64,000 bases of DNA, taken from Eulemur rufifrons (Eukaryota; Chordata; Mammalia; Primates; Lemuridae). Both the position numbers and the translations under genes were made by a program. This document shows, one piece after another, positions 45,831 through 58,027 of the stretch; position 1 is the first letter of the stretch, and the number at the start of each line of letters is the position of its first letter. Location: contig NC_090999.1 in the NCBI RefSeq assembly GCF_041146395.1, forward strand, positions 68,081,001 to 68,145,000. The letters are read 5' to 3'. The notes below the pieces were generated by a model. The model saw only the letters and a program-made list of their open reading frames with translations. It was not told the origin of the DNA and made no database searches.

Positions 45831-48165
45831 CAGAAGAGTTTGATCTTAGTGTATAGAAATGCAAATGATATTTGTATGTTGGTTTTGTGTTCTAAAACTT
45901 CACTGAATTTGTTTATTAGTACTCACAGGTTTTGGTGTTTTTTTTAAATGTAGTCTTTTAAAGTTTTCTCTATATAAGATCATGTTGTCTGCAATCTGGG
46001 ACAATTTTATATCTTCATCTTTTTGCCAAATTGTTCTGGTTAAAGACATACGGTATGCTATGTTGAACTGAAGTGGCGAGTGTAGGCATTCTTGCCTTGT
46101 TCCTGATCTTAGAGTTTTCCACTGGTGAGTATGATGTTAGCTGTGGTATTTTCCTATTTGGACTTTATTATGTTGAAGTACTTGCCTTCTCTTCCTAGTT
46201 TGCTGATAGTTTTTATAATGAAAGGTATTGAATTTTGTTAAAATGCTTTTTTTTGGCATCTATTGAGATGATCATGTGATTTTTTATCCTTTATTCTTTT
46301 GATGTGTTGTATTACACTGATTAACTCTTTTGTATCTGGAAATGAAATTAGGAAAACAATCCCATTACACCAACATCAAAAAAGAATAAAGTTAGGAATA
46401 GACTTAATTAAGGAGGTAAAAAATTTACATGCTAAAAACTACAAAACATTAATGAAATAAATTAAGAAAACACAGAGAAATGGAAAGACATTGTGTTCAT
46501 AGATTAGAAGATTTAATAATGTTAAAATATCTATACCACCCAAAGCAATCTATAGATTTAATGCAATCCCTATCAAAACCCCAATGGTAATTTTTATGGA
46601 AATAGAAAAAACAATTCTAAAATTCGTAGGGAACCACAAAAGACCATGAAGAGCCAAATCAATCTTTAAAAAGAAGAATAAAGCTGGAGGCATCACACTT
46701 CCTGACTTCAAAATATATTACAAAGCTACAGTAATCAAAACAGAATGATACCAGCATAAAAACAGATGCATACAGCAATGGAACAGAACAGAGATCGCAG
46801 AAATAAATCCACATATATTCTGTCAACTGATCTTCAACAAGAATGCCAAGAACATACAATAGGGAAAGGATAATCTTGTTAACAAATGATGTTGGGAAAA
46901 CTGGATATCCATATGCAGAAGAATGAAATTGAACCTTTATTTTACACCATACACAAAAATCAACTCAAAATGATTAAAGACTGAAATGTAAGGCTTGAAA
47001 CATTTATAGTAGTAGTTTGTAGTAGAAATCATAGGGGAAAAGCTTCATGGCATTGGTCTGGGCAATGATTTCATAGATATAATGCCAAAAGCATAAAAAC
47101 AAACAAATAAACAAACACAAGTGAGACTACATCAAGCTACATAAAGCTTCTGCACAACAAAGGAAGCAATCAACAGAGTGAAAAGGCAACCTATACCATG
47201 AGAGAAGATATTTTCAAACCATATACTGATAAGGGGTTAATCTCCAAAATATGTAAAGAACTCCTACAACTCAATAGTAAGAAAATAGATTAACAGTATT
47301 AAAAAATGGTCTAGGGGCTTGAATAGGTTTTTTTTGACATACAAATGGCCAACAGCTATATGAAAAATGCTCAACATCACTAATATCTGAGAATTGCAAA
47401 TTAAAACCACAATGAGATATCCCTGTCTTGGCACACCTGTCATGATGGTTATTATCAAAGGAAACAAAAGACAAGAAATGTTGGCAAAAATGTGGAGAAA
47501 TTGGAACACTTGTACACTGTTGGTGAGAATACAAAATTGTGCAGCTTCCATGGAAAATAGTATGGAACTTCCTCAAAAAATAAAAAAATAGAACTACCAA
47601 ATGATCCAGCAATCCCACTTTTGGGTATATATCCAAAATAATTGAAATCAAGCTCTGAAAGAGATATTACCACTCCTATATTCATTGCAGCACTATTCAC
47701 AATAGCCAAGATTTGGAAACAACCTAAATGTGCACGGACTGATGAATGAATTAAAAAATGTGAAATATACATACAAAAAATATTATTCAGCCCTAAAAAA
47801 GAAAGAAATTCTGCAAAATGGAACAACATGAATGAACATTGAGGAAATTCTGCTAAGTGAAGCAAGCGAGTCACAGAAGAACCAATACTGCATGGTTCCA
47901 ATTATGTGAGGTATCTAAAATAGTCAAATTCATAAAATCAAAGAGGGTATGGTGGTTCTCAGGAATAACAGGGAGAAATGGGGTGTTCCTAATCAATTGG
48001 CATAAAGTTTCATTTAAGCAAGATGAGTAAGTTCTGTAGATCTGCCCTACAACGTTGTATCTCTAGTCAGCAATCCTGTACTGTATACTTAAACATTTGT
48101 TAAGGCAGCAGATCTCATGGTAAGTGTTCTTACCATAATAAAATATAATTTTTTAAAAAAAGAAA
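45831..48165 (+). mobile_element. 5'-inverted (twin-primed) L1
   Basis: From about 46336 to 48165 the plus strand reads as the last third of L1 ORF2 (CAATCCCTATCAAAACCCCAA, CAACAAAGGAAGCAATCAAC, CCAGCAATCCCACTTTTGGG) and the 3' untranslated region with an A-rich end. From 45831 to about 46335 it reads as the reverse complement of the preceding ORF2 segment, covering the RT palm: TCTATTGAGATGATCATGTG near 46260 and a decayed ADN-M-I catalytic motif near 45985. The two parts are adjacent in the L1 map, as expected of twin priming. Frames are broken throughout. Confidence 0.85.
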
Positions 48166-48604
48166 AAGGAAAAACTGCCTAGTCTAGTACTGATACCTTA
48201 CTATTAAGCCCTTTTTTCCTCAAGCTTATAGCAGCCACTGCTCAAAGTTCTCCATCTCAGTATGCACTTGTCAGCAACCCACCATCATAGACCAATTACT
48301 GCACCAACAGTGTCCTGGAGGATCATTTACACTTCCACATACTATACAGGCCCAAAGCATAATTCACTAGAATAGAATTTGCAGACTGATAACTGCACAA
48401 TAGAAAGCAGACAAATCAAAGCCACAAAACTTATTTCTGAACTAGGTGTTGGAATTGTTGGAGCAGAAAAACTCTCCTTACGATAGATTTAAACCTAAAA
48501 AATCTTGAGTAATTTCTCTGTCATATCCAATTTTGCTATCATATGTGGAGAGCCTGTCTGAGGAGAGCCTGTTTGAGACTGAAGATAATGCATAGGAAAG
48601 TAGA
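48166..48604. other. Intergenic, nothing recognised
   Basis: No convincing gene or repeat. Confidence 0.35.
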
Positions 48605-48833
48605 ACTAAGATATGGCTAGATAATATCAACTGAGCAATTACTATGTGTTCATTAATCACACAATCACTTAGTTCCACAATAACCCTTAGAAGCAGGGTC
48701 CACATTTATCATCCACAATCTAGAGATGATTGTCTTGCCCAAAGTTTTACAGCTAATGGCAAAGCTGAGATTTGAACCTAAGCACTCTGGATCTAGAACC
48801 TATGTTCAGTACCATTATGCTACACTGTCTCAA
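48605..48833 (-). mobile_element. MIR SINE, antisense
   Basis: Reversed MIR order: TGAGCAATTACTATGTGTTC, CAATAACCCTTAGAAGCAGG, AGTTTTACAGCTAATGGCAA, GAGATTTGAACCTAAGCACT and CATTATGCTACACTGTCTC. Confidence 0.78.
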
Positions 48834-48865
48834 TATATGCCTTAACTAATAAATACATTAATTTC

Positions 48866-48942
48866 AGAGAGAGAGAGAGAGAGAGAAAGAGAGTATCAGT
48901 AGCTGGCCCAGTAGGATATGTCAATAAAAGGGGGGGGGGGAG
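48866..48942 (+). repeat. (GA)n microsatellite and G-run
   Basis: An AGAGAG run at 48868-48893 is followed by a run of ten G's at 48931-48940. Confidence 0.85.
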
Positions 48943-49507
48943 ATACAATACATGAGACATTAAGAAGGAAGAAGCTTTAGAATATATTTCTCTGTATTGT
49001 ATAAAGAACAATAAAATGTGCCACTATTTTGAAGTCACACAGGAATTGTATTTGTTTATTCTGAAAACAAAAACCTACCAATCTTTTATCAATATGACTG
49101 TATATGCTTCCAATGGAGTTGGCTGAAAACAATTTCAAACATTCAAACAAAATATAACACACTATTATAAAATAAATTCAACAAGTGGATTTCTAAATAA
49201 CATTAAACATAAGTTTTATGAAACATCTTGATTGTAATTTTTAAAAGATGATGAGAATCTGACACTTTTGTCAGAAGATCTATCTTGGAAAAAAGAAAAT
49301 ATATTCTGGAAAATATCAAGTGCCAACTGTTGCCACATAGCAAGAAGGCTACATGTTTCGATTATTAGAGAACCATTTTGATGCTCCATGGCTGTTTAAA
49401 AGATTACTGGCTCCGTAATGGGATATAAATCTTGAAAATACACAACAACTTGACAACTTGAAAATTAGTGGTATTTTTATGAGCTGCTTTAAAAGACAAT
49501 ATTTTAT
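48943..49507. other. Intergenic, nothing recognised
   Basis: AT-rich; no gene. Confidence 0.35.
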
Positions 49508-49843
49508 TTTTGTTTGTTTGTTTGCTTTTTGAGGCAGGGTCTTGGTTTGTTGCATGGGCTAGAGTGCAGTGGTATCATCATAGCTCACTGTAGCCTCCAA
49601 CTTCTGGGCTCAAGCAATCCTCCCACCTTAGCCTCCGGAGTATCTGGGACTACAGGTGTGCCCCACCACACCCAGCTAATTTTTTATTTTTTGTAGAGAT
49701 GGGGTCTCACTATTGAGATCTTCAACTATTTTGTAGAGACGGAGTCTCCCAGGAGTCCAAGACCAGCCTGGGCTCAAACAATCCTCCCACCTCAACCTCC
49801 CAAAATGCTAGGATTATAGGCATGGGCCACCACACCCGGCTCA
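49508..49843 (-). mobile_element. Alu, antisense, with internal duplication and microinversion
   Basis: The reverse Alu order is clear from the (TTTG)n tail at 49508 to CCACACCCGGCTC. The segment TTTTGTAGAGA(T/C)GG(G/A)GTCTC appears twice (about 49690 and 49732). Bases 49748-49772 are in the opposite orientation to the rest of the element. Confidence 0.9.
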
Positions 49844-51294
49844 ACTGACAGTTTTACTCTGACATTTGAATAAAACATCTAATGTGCAATTTGCTTAATA
49901 TATTTTTTTGTTGTAAATCAACTGCTATAATATAAACATTTACTGTAGCAATAAGAATATAAGGTATAAAGACATTTTTACACAGTGGAAGTGAACCAAT
50001 GAGTCCTTTAAGGTAAAATGTGAACTCCTTGGGAAAAAAAAAGAAAAAAATAATAGAACATATAATTAATAGCAGAATACCCTAAGGTGGCCTGGGAAGA
50101 TTTACCCCAAAACAATATTTCATCAAGCAAATCACAAAGTAAAGGTACTGATGTTATTAAGCACTAAACTGAGACACCTAAATACAGACTAAATATTTGT
50201 GACATACAAAATTAATTATATATTTAAATTGTGGATATATAGAAAGCCAATGTTGGAAAAATGCTTCTGGAAGAATCATGGCTTGTCAATGATCAAAATT
50301 GATTCTAGAGTGTTTCAGCAATGGAACATATGGGTATTTGTTTTAAGGTGATAGGCACGCATTAGTGGGGAAGATATACTCAGGAGAAAGAACAAAAAAC
50401 AAAGTCCCTAAGACAAAATCATAGAACATAACAATAACTATTTAATAGAAACAAATGTTCCAACTGTTAAACTCCTAGGTATTATTTATCTGGAAGGAGA
50501 CTATTGAACCTTATTTTTATGCTTATACAAATGTTTGGAATTTAACTTCATCTGGAACATTAGCACCTTGAACTTCTGTTATTTATAATCTCATATAATT
50601 TGCCTTATGAGTTTCCACTGCTACTTGGAAAGCTACATTCAGTCGTTGCCTTCTAGAATATACTGCTATCCTATGTGGTACAGGAGTCCTCATTGCACAT
50701 GGTGCCATATTAGGTGCCCTGGATTTCTTTCAGTTCTACTAGGTATAAAAGTTAGCTGCTTATGGGCAGTGAGTAATTTTCATGAACATGATGGAGGCTA
50801 TAGAATTGCTTAGCCCTTCAGTTGGAGTTTACCCTAGGGTAAGGCTATTTCCTAGATACCCTGTTACTTAATCTTTTCAGACATGAAACTTCCAAAGACA
50901 TGAAACTTGATATACAAACGTTGGAAGAACAGAGTTCATGAAATGTTTATACCTAAGCATGGACTCTGCTGAGGGCTGTGACTTGTTTATGTGAGCATGT
51001 CTTTAGTTAAGTACCCTACCTCCAACCCTAGGGTATGCTCTGATCCACAAGTAAAGGATGTGGAAACTGACAGACATAATACCTATTCCCTTATTGCATG
51101 TACATATCTGGGAGTAGTTGGGCTCCCCAGAGCATTTATAGATCCAAGTCATGGTGGATCCCCAAGCATTAGAAGTCACCTCTGTTTTAGGATATAGGAT
51201 AAGAAGCCCAGACTGTGACATGCTGAGTGCCACTCCAATCACAGTAGAAGCCGTTGAGAACATGTCACTAGAGGTTTTATAGATCACAGGCAGC
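49844..51294. other. Intergenic, nothing recognised
   Basis: Mostly AT-rich unique sequence up to the L1 target site; small ORFs only. Confidence 0.4.
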
Positions 51295-51539
51295 TCTGTA
51301 GTTTCTTTTTTTTATACATATATAAATTTTTTTATTTCAGCACATTATGGGGGTACAAAAGTTTAGGTTACATATATTGTCCTTACCCACCCTCCCCACC
51401 GAATCAGAGCTTCAAGCATGTCCATCCCGTAGACAGTGTGCATCGCACTTATTATGTATGTTTACACCCATCCCCCTGCCACATCTGCCTGACACCCGAT
51501 TAATGTTATTCCTAAATGTGCTCTTAGGTGATGATCAGT

Positions 51540-54500
51540 GAAACCAATTTGATGGTGAGTACATGTGGTGCTTATTTTTCCATTCTTGGGATACTTCACT
51601 TAGTAGAATGGGTTCCAGCTCTATCCAGGAAAATACAAGAGGTGCTATATCACCATTCTTTCTTATAGCTAAGTAGTACTCCATGGTATACATATATCAC
51701 ATTTTATTAATCCACTCATGTATTGATGGGCACTTGGGTTGTTTCCACATCTTTGCAATTGTGAATTGTGCTGCTATAAACATTTGAGTGCAGATGTCTG
51801 TATTATAGAATGTCTTTTGTTCTTTTGGGTAAATGCCCAATAATGGGATTGCTGGATAAAATGGTAGGTCTACTTGTATCTGTTTAAGGTATCTCCATAT
51901 TGCTTTCCACAGAGGTTGCATTAGTTTGCAGTCCCACCAGCAGTGTATGAGTATTTCTCTCTCTCCGCATCCACGCCAATATTCATTGTTTTGGGACCTT
52001 TTGATAAAGGCCATTCTCACTGGAATTAAGTGATATCTCATTGTGGTTTTGATTTGCATTTCCCTGATGATTAGAGATGTTGAGCATTTTTTTCATATGT
52101 TTCTTGGCTATTCTTCTGTCTTCTTTTGAAAAATTTCTATTCATGTCCTTTTCCCACTTTTTGATAGGGTTGTTGGATTTTTTCTTGCTGGTTTTCCCGA
52201 GTTCTAAATAGATTCTAGCTGTCAGTCCTTTATTGAATATGTAGCATGCGAAAATTTTTTCCCATTCTGTAGGTTGTCTGTTTGCTCTCATGACAGTTTC
52301 TTTGGCTGTGCAGAAGCTTTTTGATTTAATCAGGTCCCATTTATTTATTTTTGTTATTGCTGTGATTGCCTTTGGGGTCTTCCTCATAAATTCTTTGCCT
52401 AGGCCAATGTCTAAAAGAGTTTTTCCCTCATTTTCTTCTAGAATTCTAATAGTTTCACACCTCAGGTTTAAGTCTGTTATCCACCGTGATTTGATTTTTG
52501 TGAGAGGTGAAAGATGTAGGTCCTGTTTCGGTCTTCTACATGTGGCTATCCAGTTTTCCCAGCACCATTTATTGAATAAGGATTCTTTTCCCCAGTGTAT
52601 ATTTTTGTCTGCTTTGTCAAAGATTAGATGGCTATATGAGGATGGTTTTATATCTGGATTCTCAGTTCTGTTCCACTGGTCTGTGTCCCTGTTCTTGTGC
52701 CAATACCAAGCTGATTTAATAACCACAGCCTTGTAGTATAGTTTGAAGTCTGGTAAATTAATACCTCCCATTTTGTTCTTATTGCCTAAAATTGCTTCGG
52801 CTAAATAGGGTCTTCTCTGGTTCCATACAAAGCGTAAAATTATTTTTTCTATATCTGTGAAAAATGATGTTGGTAATTTAATAGGGATTGCGCTGAATAT
52901 GTAGATCACTTTGGGTAGTATAGACATTTTAACAATGTTGATTCTTCTGATCCATGAGCATTGCATGGTTTTCCACCTGTTTACATGCTCTGCAATTTCC
53001 TTCTTCAGTGTTTCATAGTTCTCCCTGTAGAGGTCTTTTACCTCCTTAGTTAAATATATTCCTAGATACTTTACTTTCTTTGTTGCTATTGTGAAGGGTA
53101 TTGAGTCTTTGATTGGGTTCTCAGTTTGACTGTTATTGGCATATATGAATGCTTCTGATTTGTGGGTTTTGATATTGTATCCTGAGACTTTACTGAATTC
53201 ATCTATCAATTCCAGGAGTCTCTTGGTTGAATCTTTGGGGTTTTCTAGATATAATATCATATCATCAGCAAAGAGTGAGAGTTTTATCTCTTCTGTCCCC
53301 ATTTGGACACCCTTGATTCTGCTCTCTTACCTGATTGCTCTCGCAAGGACTTCCAGCACTATGTTGAATAGCAGCGGGGACAGTGGACAACCGTGGCTGG
53401 TTCTAGTTCTGAGTGAGAGTGCTTTCAATTTTTCCCCATTCAGTATGATGTTGGCTGTGGGTTTGTTATATATGGCTTGTATCATTTTTAGGTAGGCCCC
53501 GTCTATGCCTATGTTGTTAAGCGTTCTTATCCTAAAAGGGTGTTGAATTTTGTCAAGTGCTTTTTCTGTGTCTATTGAGAGGATCATATGGTCTTTGTTT
53601 TTGCTTTTATTTATGTGGTGAATGACATTTATAGATTTGCATATCTTGAACCATCCCTGCATCTCTGGGATGAAACCCACTTGGTCGTGATGGATTATTT
53701 TCTTGATAAGCACCTGGATTCGATTTGCTAGGATTTTATTGAAAATTTTTGCATCTATATTCATAAGGAATATTGGTCTGTAATTTTCTTTTTTTGTTGC
53801 ATCCTTTCCTGGTTTTGGTATCAGAGTTCTGTTGGCTTCATAAAATGTGTTGGGGAGAATTCCATCCTTCTCAATGTTGTGGAATAACTTTTGTAGGATA
53901 GGCACCAGTTCTTCTTTGTAGGTGTGATAAAATTTGGGTGTGAAACCATCTAGTCCGGGGCTTTTCTTTTTGGGAAGGTTTTTTATTGCTGTTTCTATTT
54001 CAGTTCTTGATATTGGTCTGTTCAGGAATTCTGTTTCTTCCTGCTTGAGCCTAGGGAGGCTGTGTGTTTCTAAGAATTTGTCCATTTCCTCCACATTTTC
54101 CAATTTGTGTGCATAAATGTTTTTGTAGAATTCATAGATGATATCTTGTATATCTGTGGCATCAGTTGTAATTTCTCCTTTCATGTTTCTGATGGAGCTT
54201 ATTAGAGACTTTTCTTTTCTCCTCTTAGTTAGTCTAGCCAAAGACATGTCGATTTTTTTTTTTATCTTTTCAAAGAACAAACTTTTTGTTTTATTAATCT
54301 CCCGTATAGTTTTCCTGTTGTCCATTTCATTTAGTTCTGATTTGATCTTATTAATTTCACTCCTTCTGCTGGGTTTGGGGTCAGTCTTTTCTTCTTTCTC
54401 CAGCTCTTTGAGTCTATTCATTAGGTTGTCTATTGTAAATTTTCTGTCTTTTGGATATAGGCATTTATGGAAATAAACTTTCCTCTTTGGACTGCTTTAG

Positions 54501-55368
54501 CTGTGTCCCACAGATTTTGATAACTTGTGTCTCCTTTGTCATTTAGTTCAAAGAATCTTTTGATTTCCCTCTCAATTTCCTTGTTTATAAAATAATCATT
54601 CAGGAGAAGGTTGTTTAGCTTCCATGACTATGAGTAGAAATAAGAATTTCTGTTAGGGTTGATTTCTACTTTTATTCCACTGTGATCTGAGAAGATGCAT
54701 GGTATAATTTCTATTTTTAAAAATTTTTTAAGACATGCTTTGTATCCTAGGATATAGTCAATCTTAGAGAATGTCCCATGAGATGATGAGAGGAACATAT
54801 ATTCAGTGGATTTGGGATAGAATGTTCTGTAAATGTCAGTCAGGCCCATTTGTCCTAGCATTCTATTTAAGTCCATTATTTCTTTGTTTATTGTCTGTTT
54901 GGAGGATCTGTCCTGTGCTGTCAGCACAGTGTTGAAGTCTCTGGCTATTATGGTTGCCGTTTATCATTTGGTTTAGATTACATAGGGTTTGCTTTATGAA
55001 TCTGGGTGCACCTTAGTTGGGTGTATACATATTAAGTATAGTTATGTCTTCTTGTTAAACTGTACCCTTCACCATTAAATAGTGACCATCTTTCTCTTTC
55101 ATTACTATTGTTGATTTAAAAACTAAGTTATCTGAAATTAAAACTGCCACACCAGCCTTCTTTTGGCTTCCATTTGCTTGAAATATCAATTTCCCCCCTT
55201 TATTTTCACTCTAAATGCATCCTTGCAGATTAGATGAGTTTCCTGGAGACAGAAGATACTTGGCTTGAATTTTTTTAACCATTGGACCAGCCTATGTCTC
55301 TTGAGTGGGGAGTTCAAGCCATTCACATTTATTGAGAGAACTGATAGGTGGGGCAGATTTCTGTTCAT
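51540..55368 (-). pseudogene. L1 ORF2 (endonuclease-RT), multiply interrupted
   Basis: The start at 55368 reads MNRNLPHLSVLSINVNGLNS, the endonuclease N-terminus, but stops after 60 codons. Endonuclease sequence continues in the same frame at 54927-54628 (ending FSDHSGIKVEIN). A frameshift leads to a 364-codon frame (54421-53327) with RT motifs [12 protein letters not shown] and [10 protein letters not shown]. One in-frame TAA (probably from CAA) at about 53326 separates it from a 439-codon frame (53302-51983) carrying the intact catalytic motif [12 protein letters not shown] and the region beyond. A frameshift at a T-run near 52090 shifts to the 120-codon frame 52059-51697, which has the C-terminal Cys-containing region ([14 protein letters not shown]). 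Total length fits the usual 1,275 codons or so. Confidence 0.92.
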
Positions 55369-55739
55369 CCTGTTGGGTAGAACTTCATTGCTGTTTTCTC
55401 TCTTGAGCCATTGTGGTATCTGGCCTTTGATCTTTAGCTTTTGAGTAGTTTTACATTTGTGAGTGTTTCTTGTGCTGGTCCATGTGCAACTCTGTTTTGA
55501 GTATTTCTTGGAGGGCTGGTCTTGTCTTGGTGAATTCTCTCAGCCTTTGTTTATCTGAGAATGTCTTAATTTCTCCTTTGTATACAAAACTTAGCTTTGC
55601 TGGATACAAGATGCTAGGCTGGGCATTTCTGTTTCAGAAGAGTGAGAATGGGGCCCCAGTCTCTTCTTGCTTGTAGGGTTTCAATTGAGAAATCTGGTGT
55701 TATTCCGATGGGCTTTCCTTTGTATGTTACTTGTTTCTG

Positions 55740-56572
55740 TCACCTTACAGCTCGAAGAAGGGCCTCTTTAGTGGATATTTTGGTCAGTCTGATGACTGTA
55801 TGACGTGGTGTCTTCCTATTTGCAATGAATCTCCTAGGGGTCCTTTGGGCTTCTTGTACCTGTATAGTCAGATTTTTAGCAAGGCCTGGGAAATTTTCCT
55901 CAATTATATCTTCAAATAGCTTATCCAACCCTTGCATATTATCTTCTTCACCCTCAGGAATGCCCATAACTCTCACGTTAGGCTTCTTCACATAATCCCA
56001 CATTTCCTGCAGACTCTGATCTTTTCTCTTATTTCTTTGCTCTATCTCTGTGACTGACTTATTAAATTGGAAGGTGTTATCTTCAATATCTGAGATTCTC
56101 TCTTCTGTTGGATCTACCCTGCTCTTGAGGGTTTCCACTGTGTTTTGTAATTCCCTGAATAAATTCTTCATTTCCAGGAGTTCGGTTTGATTTTTCTTTA
56201 ATATTTCAATTTCTTTAGTGAATTTTTCTTCCAAGTCCTGGATTTTTTTTGTGTTTTTTTTTTTTTTGTGTGTGTGTGTTGGTTATCCATTTTTTCTTGC
56301 ATATCATTGAGTTTTCTTACAATCCATGTTTGAAATTCTTCTTTTGTCATTTTAGTGTTCTGAATTTGGTTAATGTCCATTACTGGAGAGCTGGTGTTCC
56401 TCTTTGGGGGTGTGCTTTCCATTTGATTCTTCATACTTCCAGAGTTCTTTCGCTGACACCTTCCCATCTGAATCAGCTGTTGCTTCTTACCTTTAGATTT
56501 TCGTTTAGATAGTGACACACCCTGTTTAGTCTCTGAGCCAGTAGATGGTGTTTCTGGGTGAGATTCGACCAC
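55740..56572 (-). pseudogene. L1 ORF1 (ORF1p), frameshifted
   Basis: The frame opens at 56572 with an N-terminal polar, Lys/Ser-rich region. It leads into the coiled coil (QTWIVRKLNDMQEKMDNQ), runs through a CA/A microsatellite (56249-56280) and there loses the ORF1 frame. The correct frame resumes at 56234 (MEEKFTKEIEILKKNQTELL) and carries the rest of the coiled coil, the RRM-like part (NVRVMGIPEGEEDNMQGLD) and the start of the C-terminal domain. A stop follows after LLRAVR near 55740; the rest of the C-terminal domain is readable with further stops to about 55440. In the host this protein would coat L1 RNA. Confidence 0.88.
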
Positions 56573-56589
56573 AACCTTTATGATGAGTC

Positions 56590-58013
56590 AGTAGATGCAG
56601 TAAAAGGGTGTACAGAATGACCTCCCTGTCAGTAGGTGGCGCTTGCTGGGAGGAGCACGCTGCAGTGTTTTTGGGTCCTGAAACCAGCTCTTGTTCCTTT
56701 GGAGAGGCACTCTAGTGCCTCACAGGGTGGGTGGGGCTCTGGGACTTCCAGGTGTGTCCTTATTCTCCACCTTGGTGGGGGCAGGTCAGGGAGTGAGTCT
56801 GGGCAGAGCTGGGTTGGGTGAGCCTGCCCTCAAGCTCCATAAATGCTGTTAGCAGTGGTCAAAGGTCTGTTCTTTGCCTCTGGGTAAAGCTGCCAGGGAG
56901 GGGCTGGAATGGCCCCACTCAGCAGGAAAGTCTGCGTGTGGAGGTGGGGCTGTCTGAGACCTACAGTCTAGAGCAGGCCTTGCTCCTTTCCACCCTCCCC
57001 TATTCTACAGTTTCTCCAGGGCCTCTGCCAGCAGGCAGGACCTCAAGCCAGTGGATCTACCCTGGCTGTCATGCAGGCCAGGAGGTTCCCTGCCCAGGAT
57101 CGCAGCCTGGGCTGTGCGCACTGCCTTCCTGTGAGAGGAGGGTTGCCCCTCAAGCACACTGATCTGCCCCTGAAGGCACACACATTCAGTAGGGTCATTC
57201 ACAAATATCCCTTCTGTGCCCCAGGGCAATGCAATCAAGACCTGGGTGTACGGGATCTGGTCTGCAGGCCTGTCCCCTGAGCCCTAGAGATCAGTCCCTG
57301 ACCCTTCCAGGGAGAGGAGTGCTGGTCTCAAGTCACCCATGGGGTGCCCAAGCTGGATCGATGTCTCTCCGCCTCTAGATTTGCCCCGCTCTCCTGGAGT
57401 CACCAGGCAAGCAGCACCTGGGAGGACTGGCGGGTAGGGAGCTCACAATCTGAGTACCCCTCAGTCAGCTGTAGGTCCCCAAAAGGAAAGGTCCCATTCC
57501 CTGCAGATGCCTCCGGGTGGTGGCTAAATTGTCTCTCTCGGCAGCCACCAGTAGGGAAGGGGGAGGGAAGAATGAAGCAATATGGCACCTGCCGATTAGC
57601 TCAGGTCTGCAGACCGGGAGGTGCCCTGAGGGAGATGGGAGCCTGGTGCCCTGTCCGCAAGAGGGTCACGGCTCACTGGTGGTGGCGTCTCTGTGCTGGA
57701 GTGGACAGGTCTTTCCGCTCAGGAGCCCACCCGCCCTCCAAAATGCAAGGGAGGGGGAATGTAACTGCTCCCCCTACCCTTGTCGCTGGTCTCCAAGCCT
57801 CTTGGGGGGCCTTTCTCCTCCCAGTTATCCTCCGCAGCTTCTTCGTGTGGAGACTCCCGTAGTTTCAGGCACCCTTCCTTCCGACTCTCATCTGATCTAT
57901 GTTTGTCTGCCTGTTTATTTTTTTTCACTTTCTTCTAAAATCTGTCTTTCTTGCAGAGACACTCTGGCTGGCGGTTTTTCTCATCCGCCATCTTGCCCCT
58001 CACTGCTGCATAT
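56590..58013 (-). promoter_or_regulatory. L1 5'UTR / internal promoter region
   Basis: This GC-richer 1.4-kb stretch lies between the element's 5' end and ORF1. It holds CAAGATGGCGG (YY1-type CCAT core) at the extreme 5' end on the minus strand, the usual place for the L1 start-site element. Frames of 60-170 codons here are chance. Confidence 0.7.
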
Positions 58014-58027
58014 TCTGTAGTTTCTTT

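Larger units (their letters stand above)
51309..58013 (-). mobile_element. Full-length L1 retrotransposon (6.7 kb), minus strand, inactive
   Basis: The element has a GC-rich 5'UTR (about 56580-58013, starting near GAGGGGCAAGATGGCGGATG on the minus strand), ORF1 (about 56572-55440), ORF2 (about 55368-51540) and a 3'UTR with an A/T-rich tail at 51309-51335. A 14-bp direct repeat TCTGTAGTTTCTTT flanks it exactly (51295-51308 and 58014-58027), so both ends are original. LINE-1 copies itself by target-primed reverse transcription using ORF1p (RNA chaperone) and ORF2p (endonuclease and RT). Both ORFs are broken, so this copy cannot move on its own. The 3' end matches the truncated copy at 27111-27518. 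Confidence 0.93.

Noticed and set aside
52290..54476. Plus-strand frames of 60-148 codons
   Set aside because: Shadows of L1 ORF2, which is on the minus strand.
57344..58020. Frames of 167-172 codons at the right end of the L1
   Set aside because: They fall in the L1 5'UTR, antisense to the element, and encode no known product.
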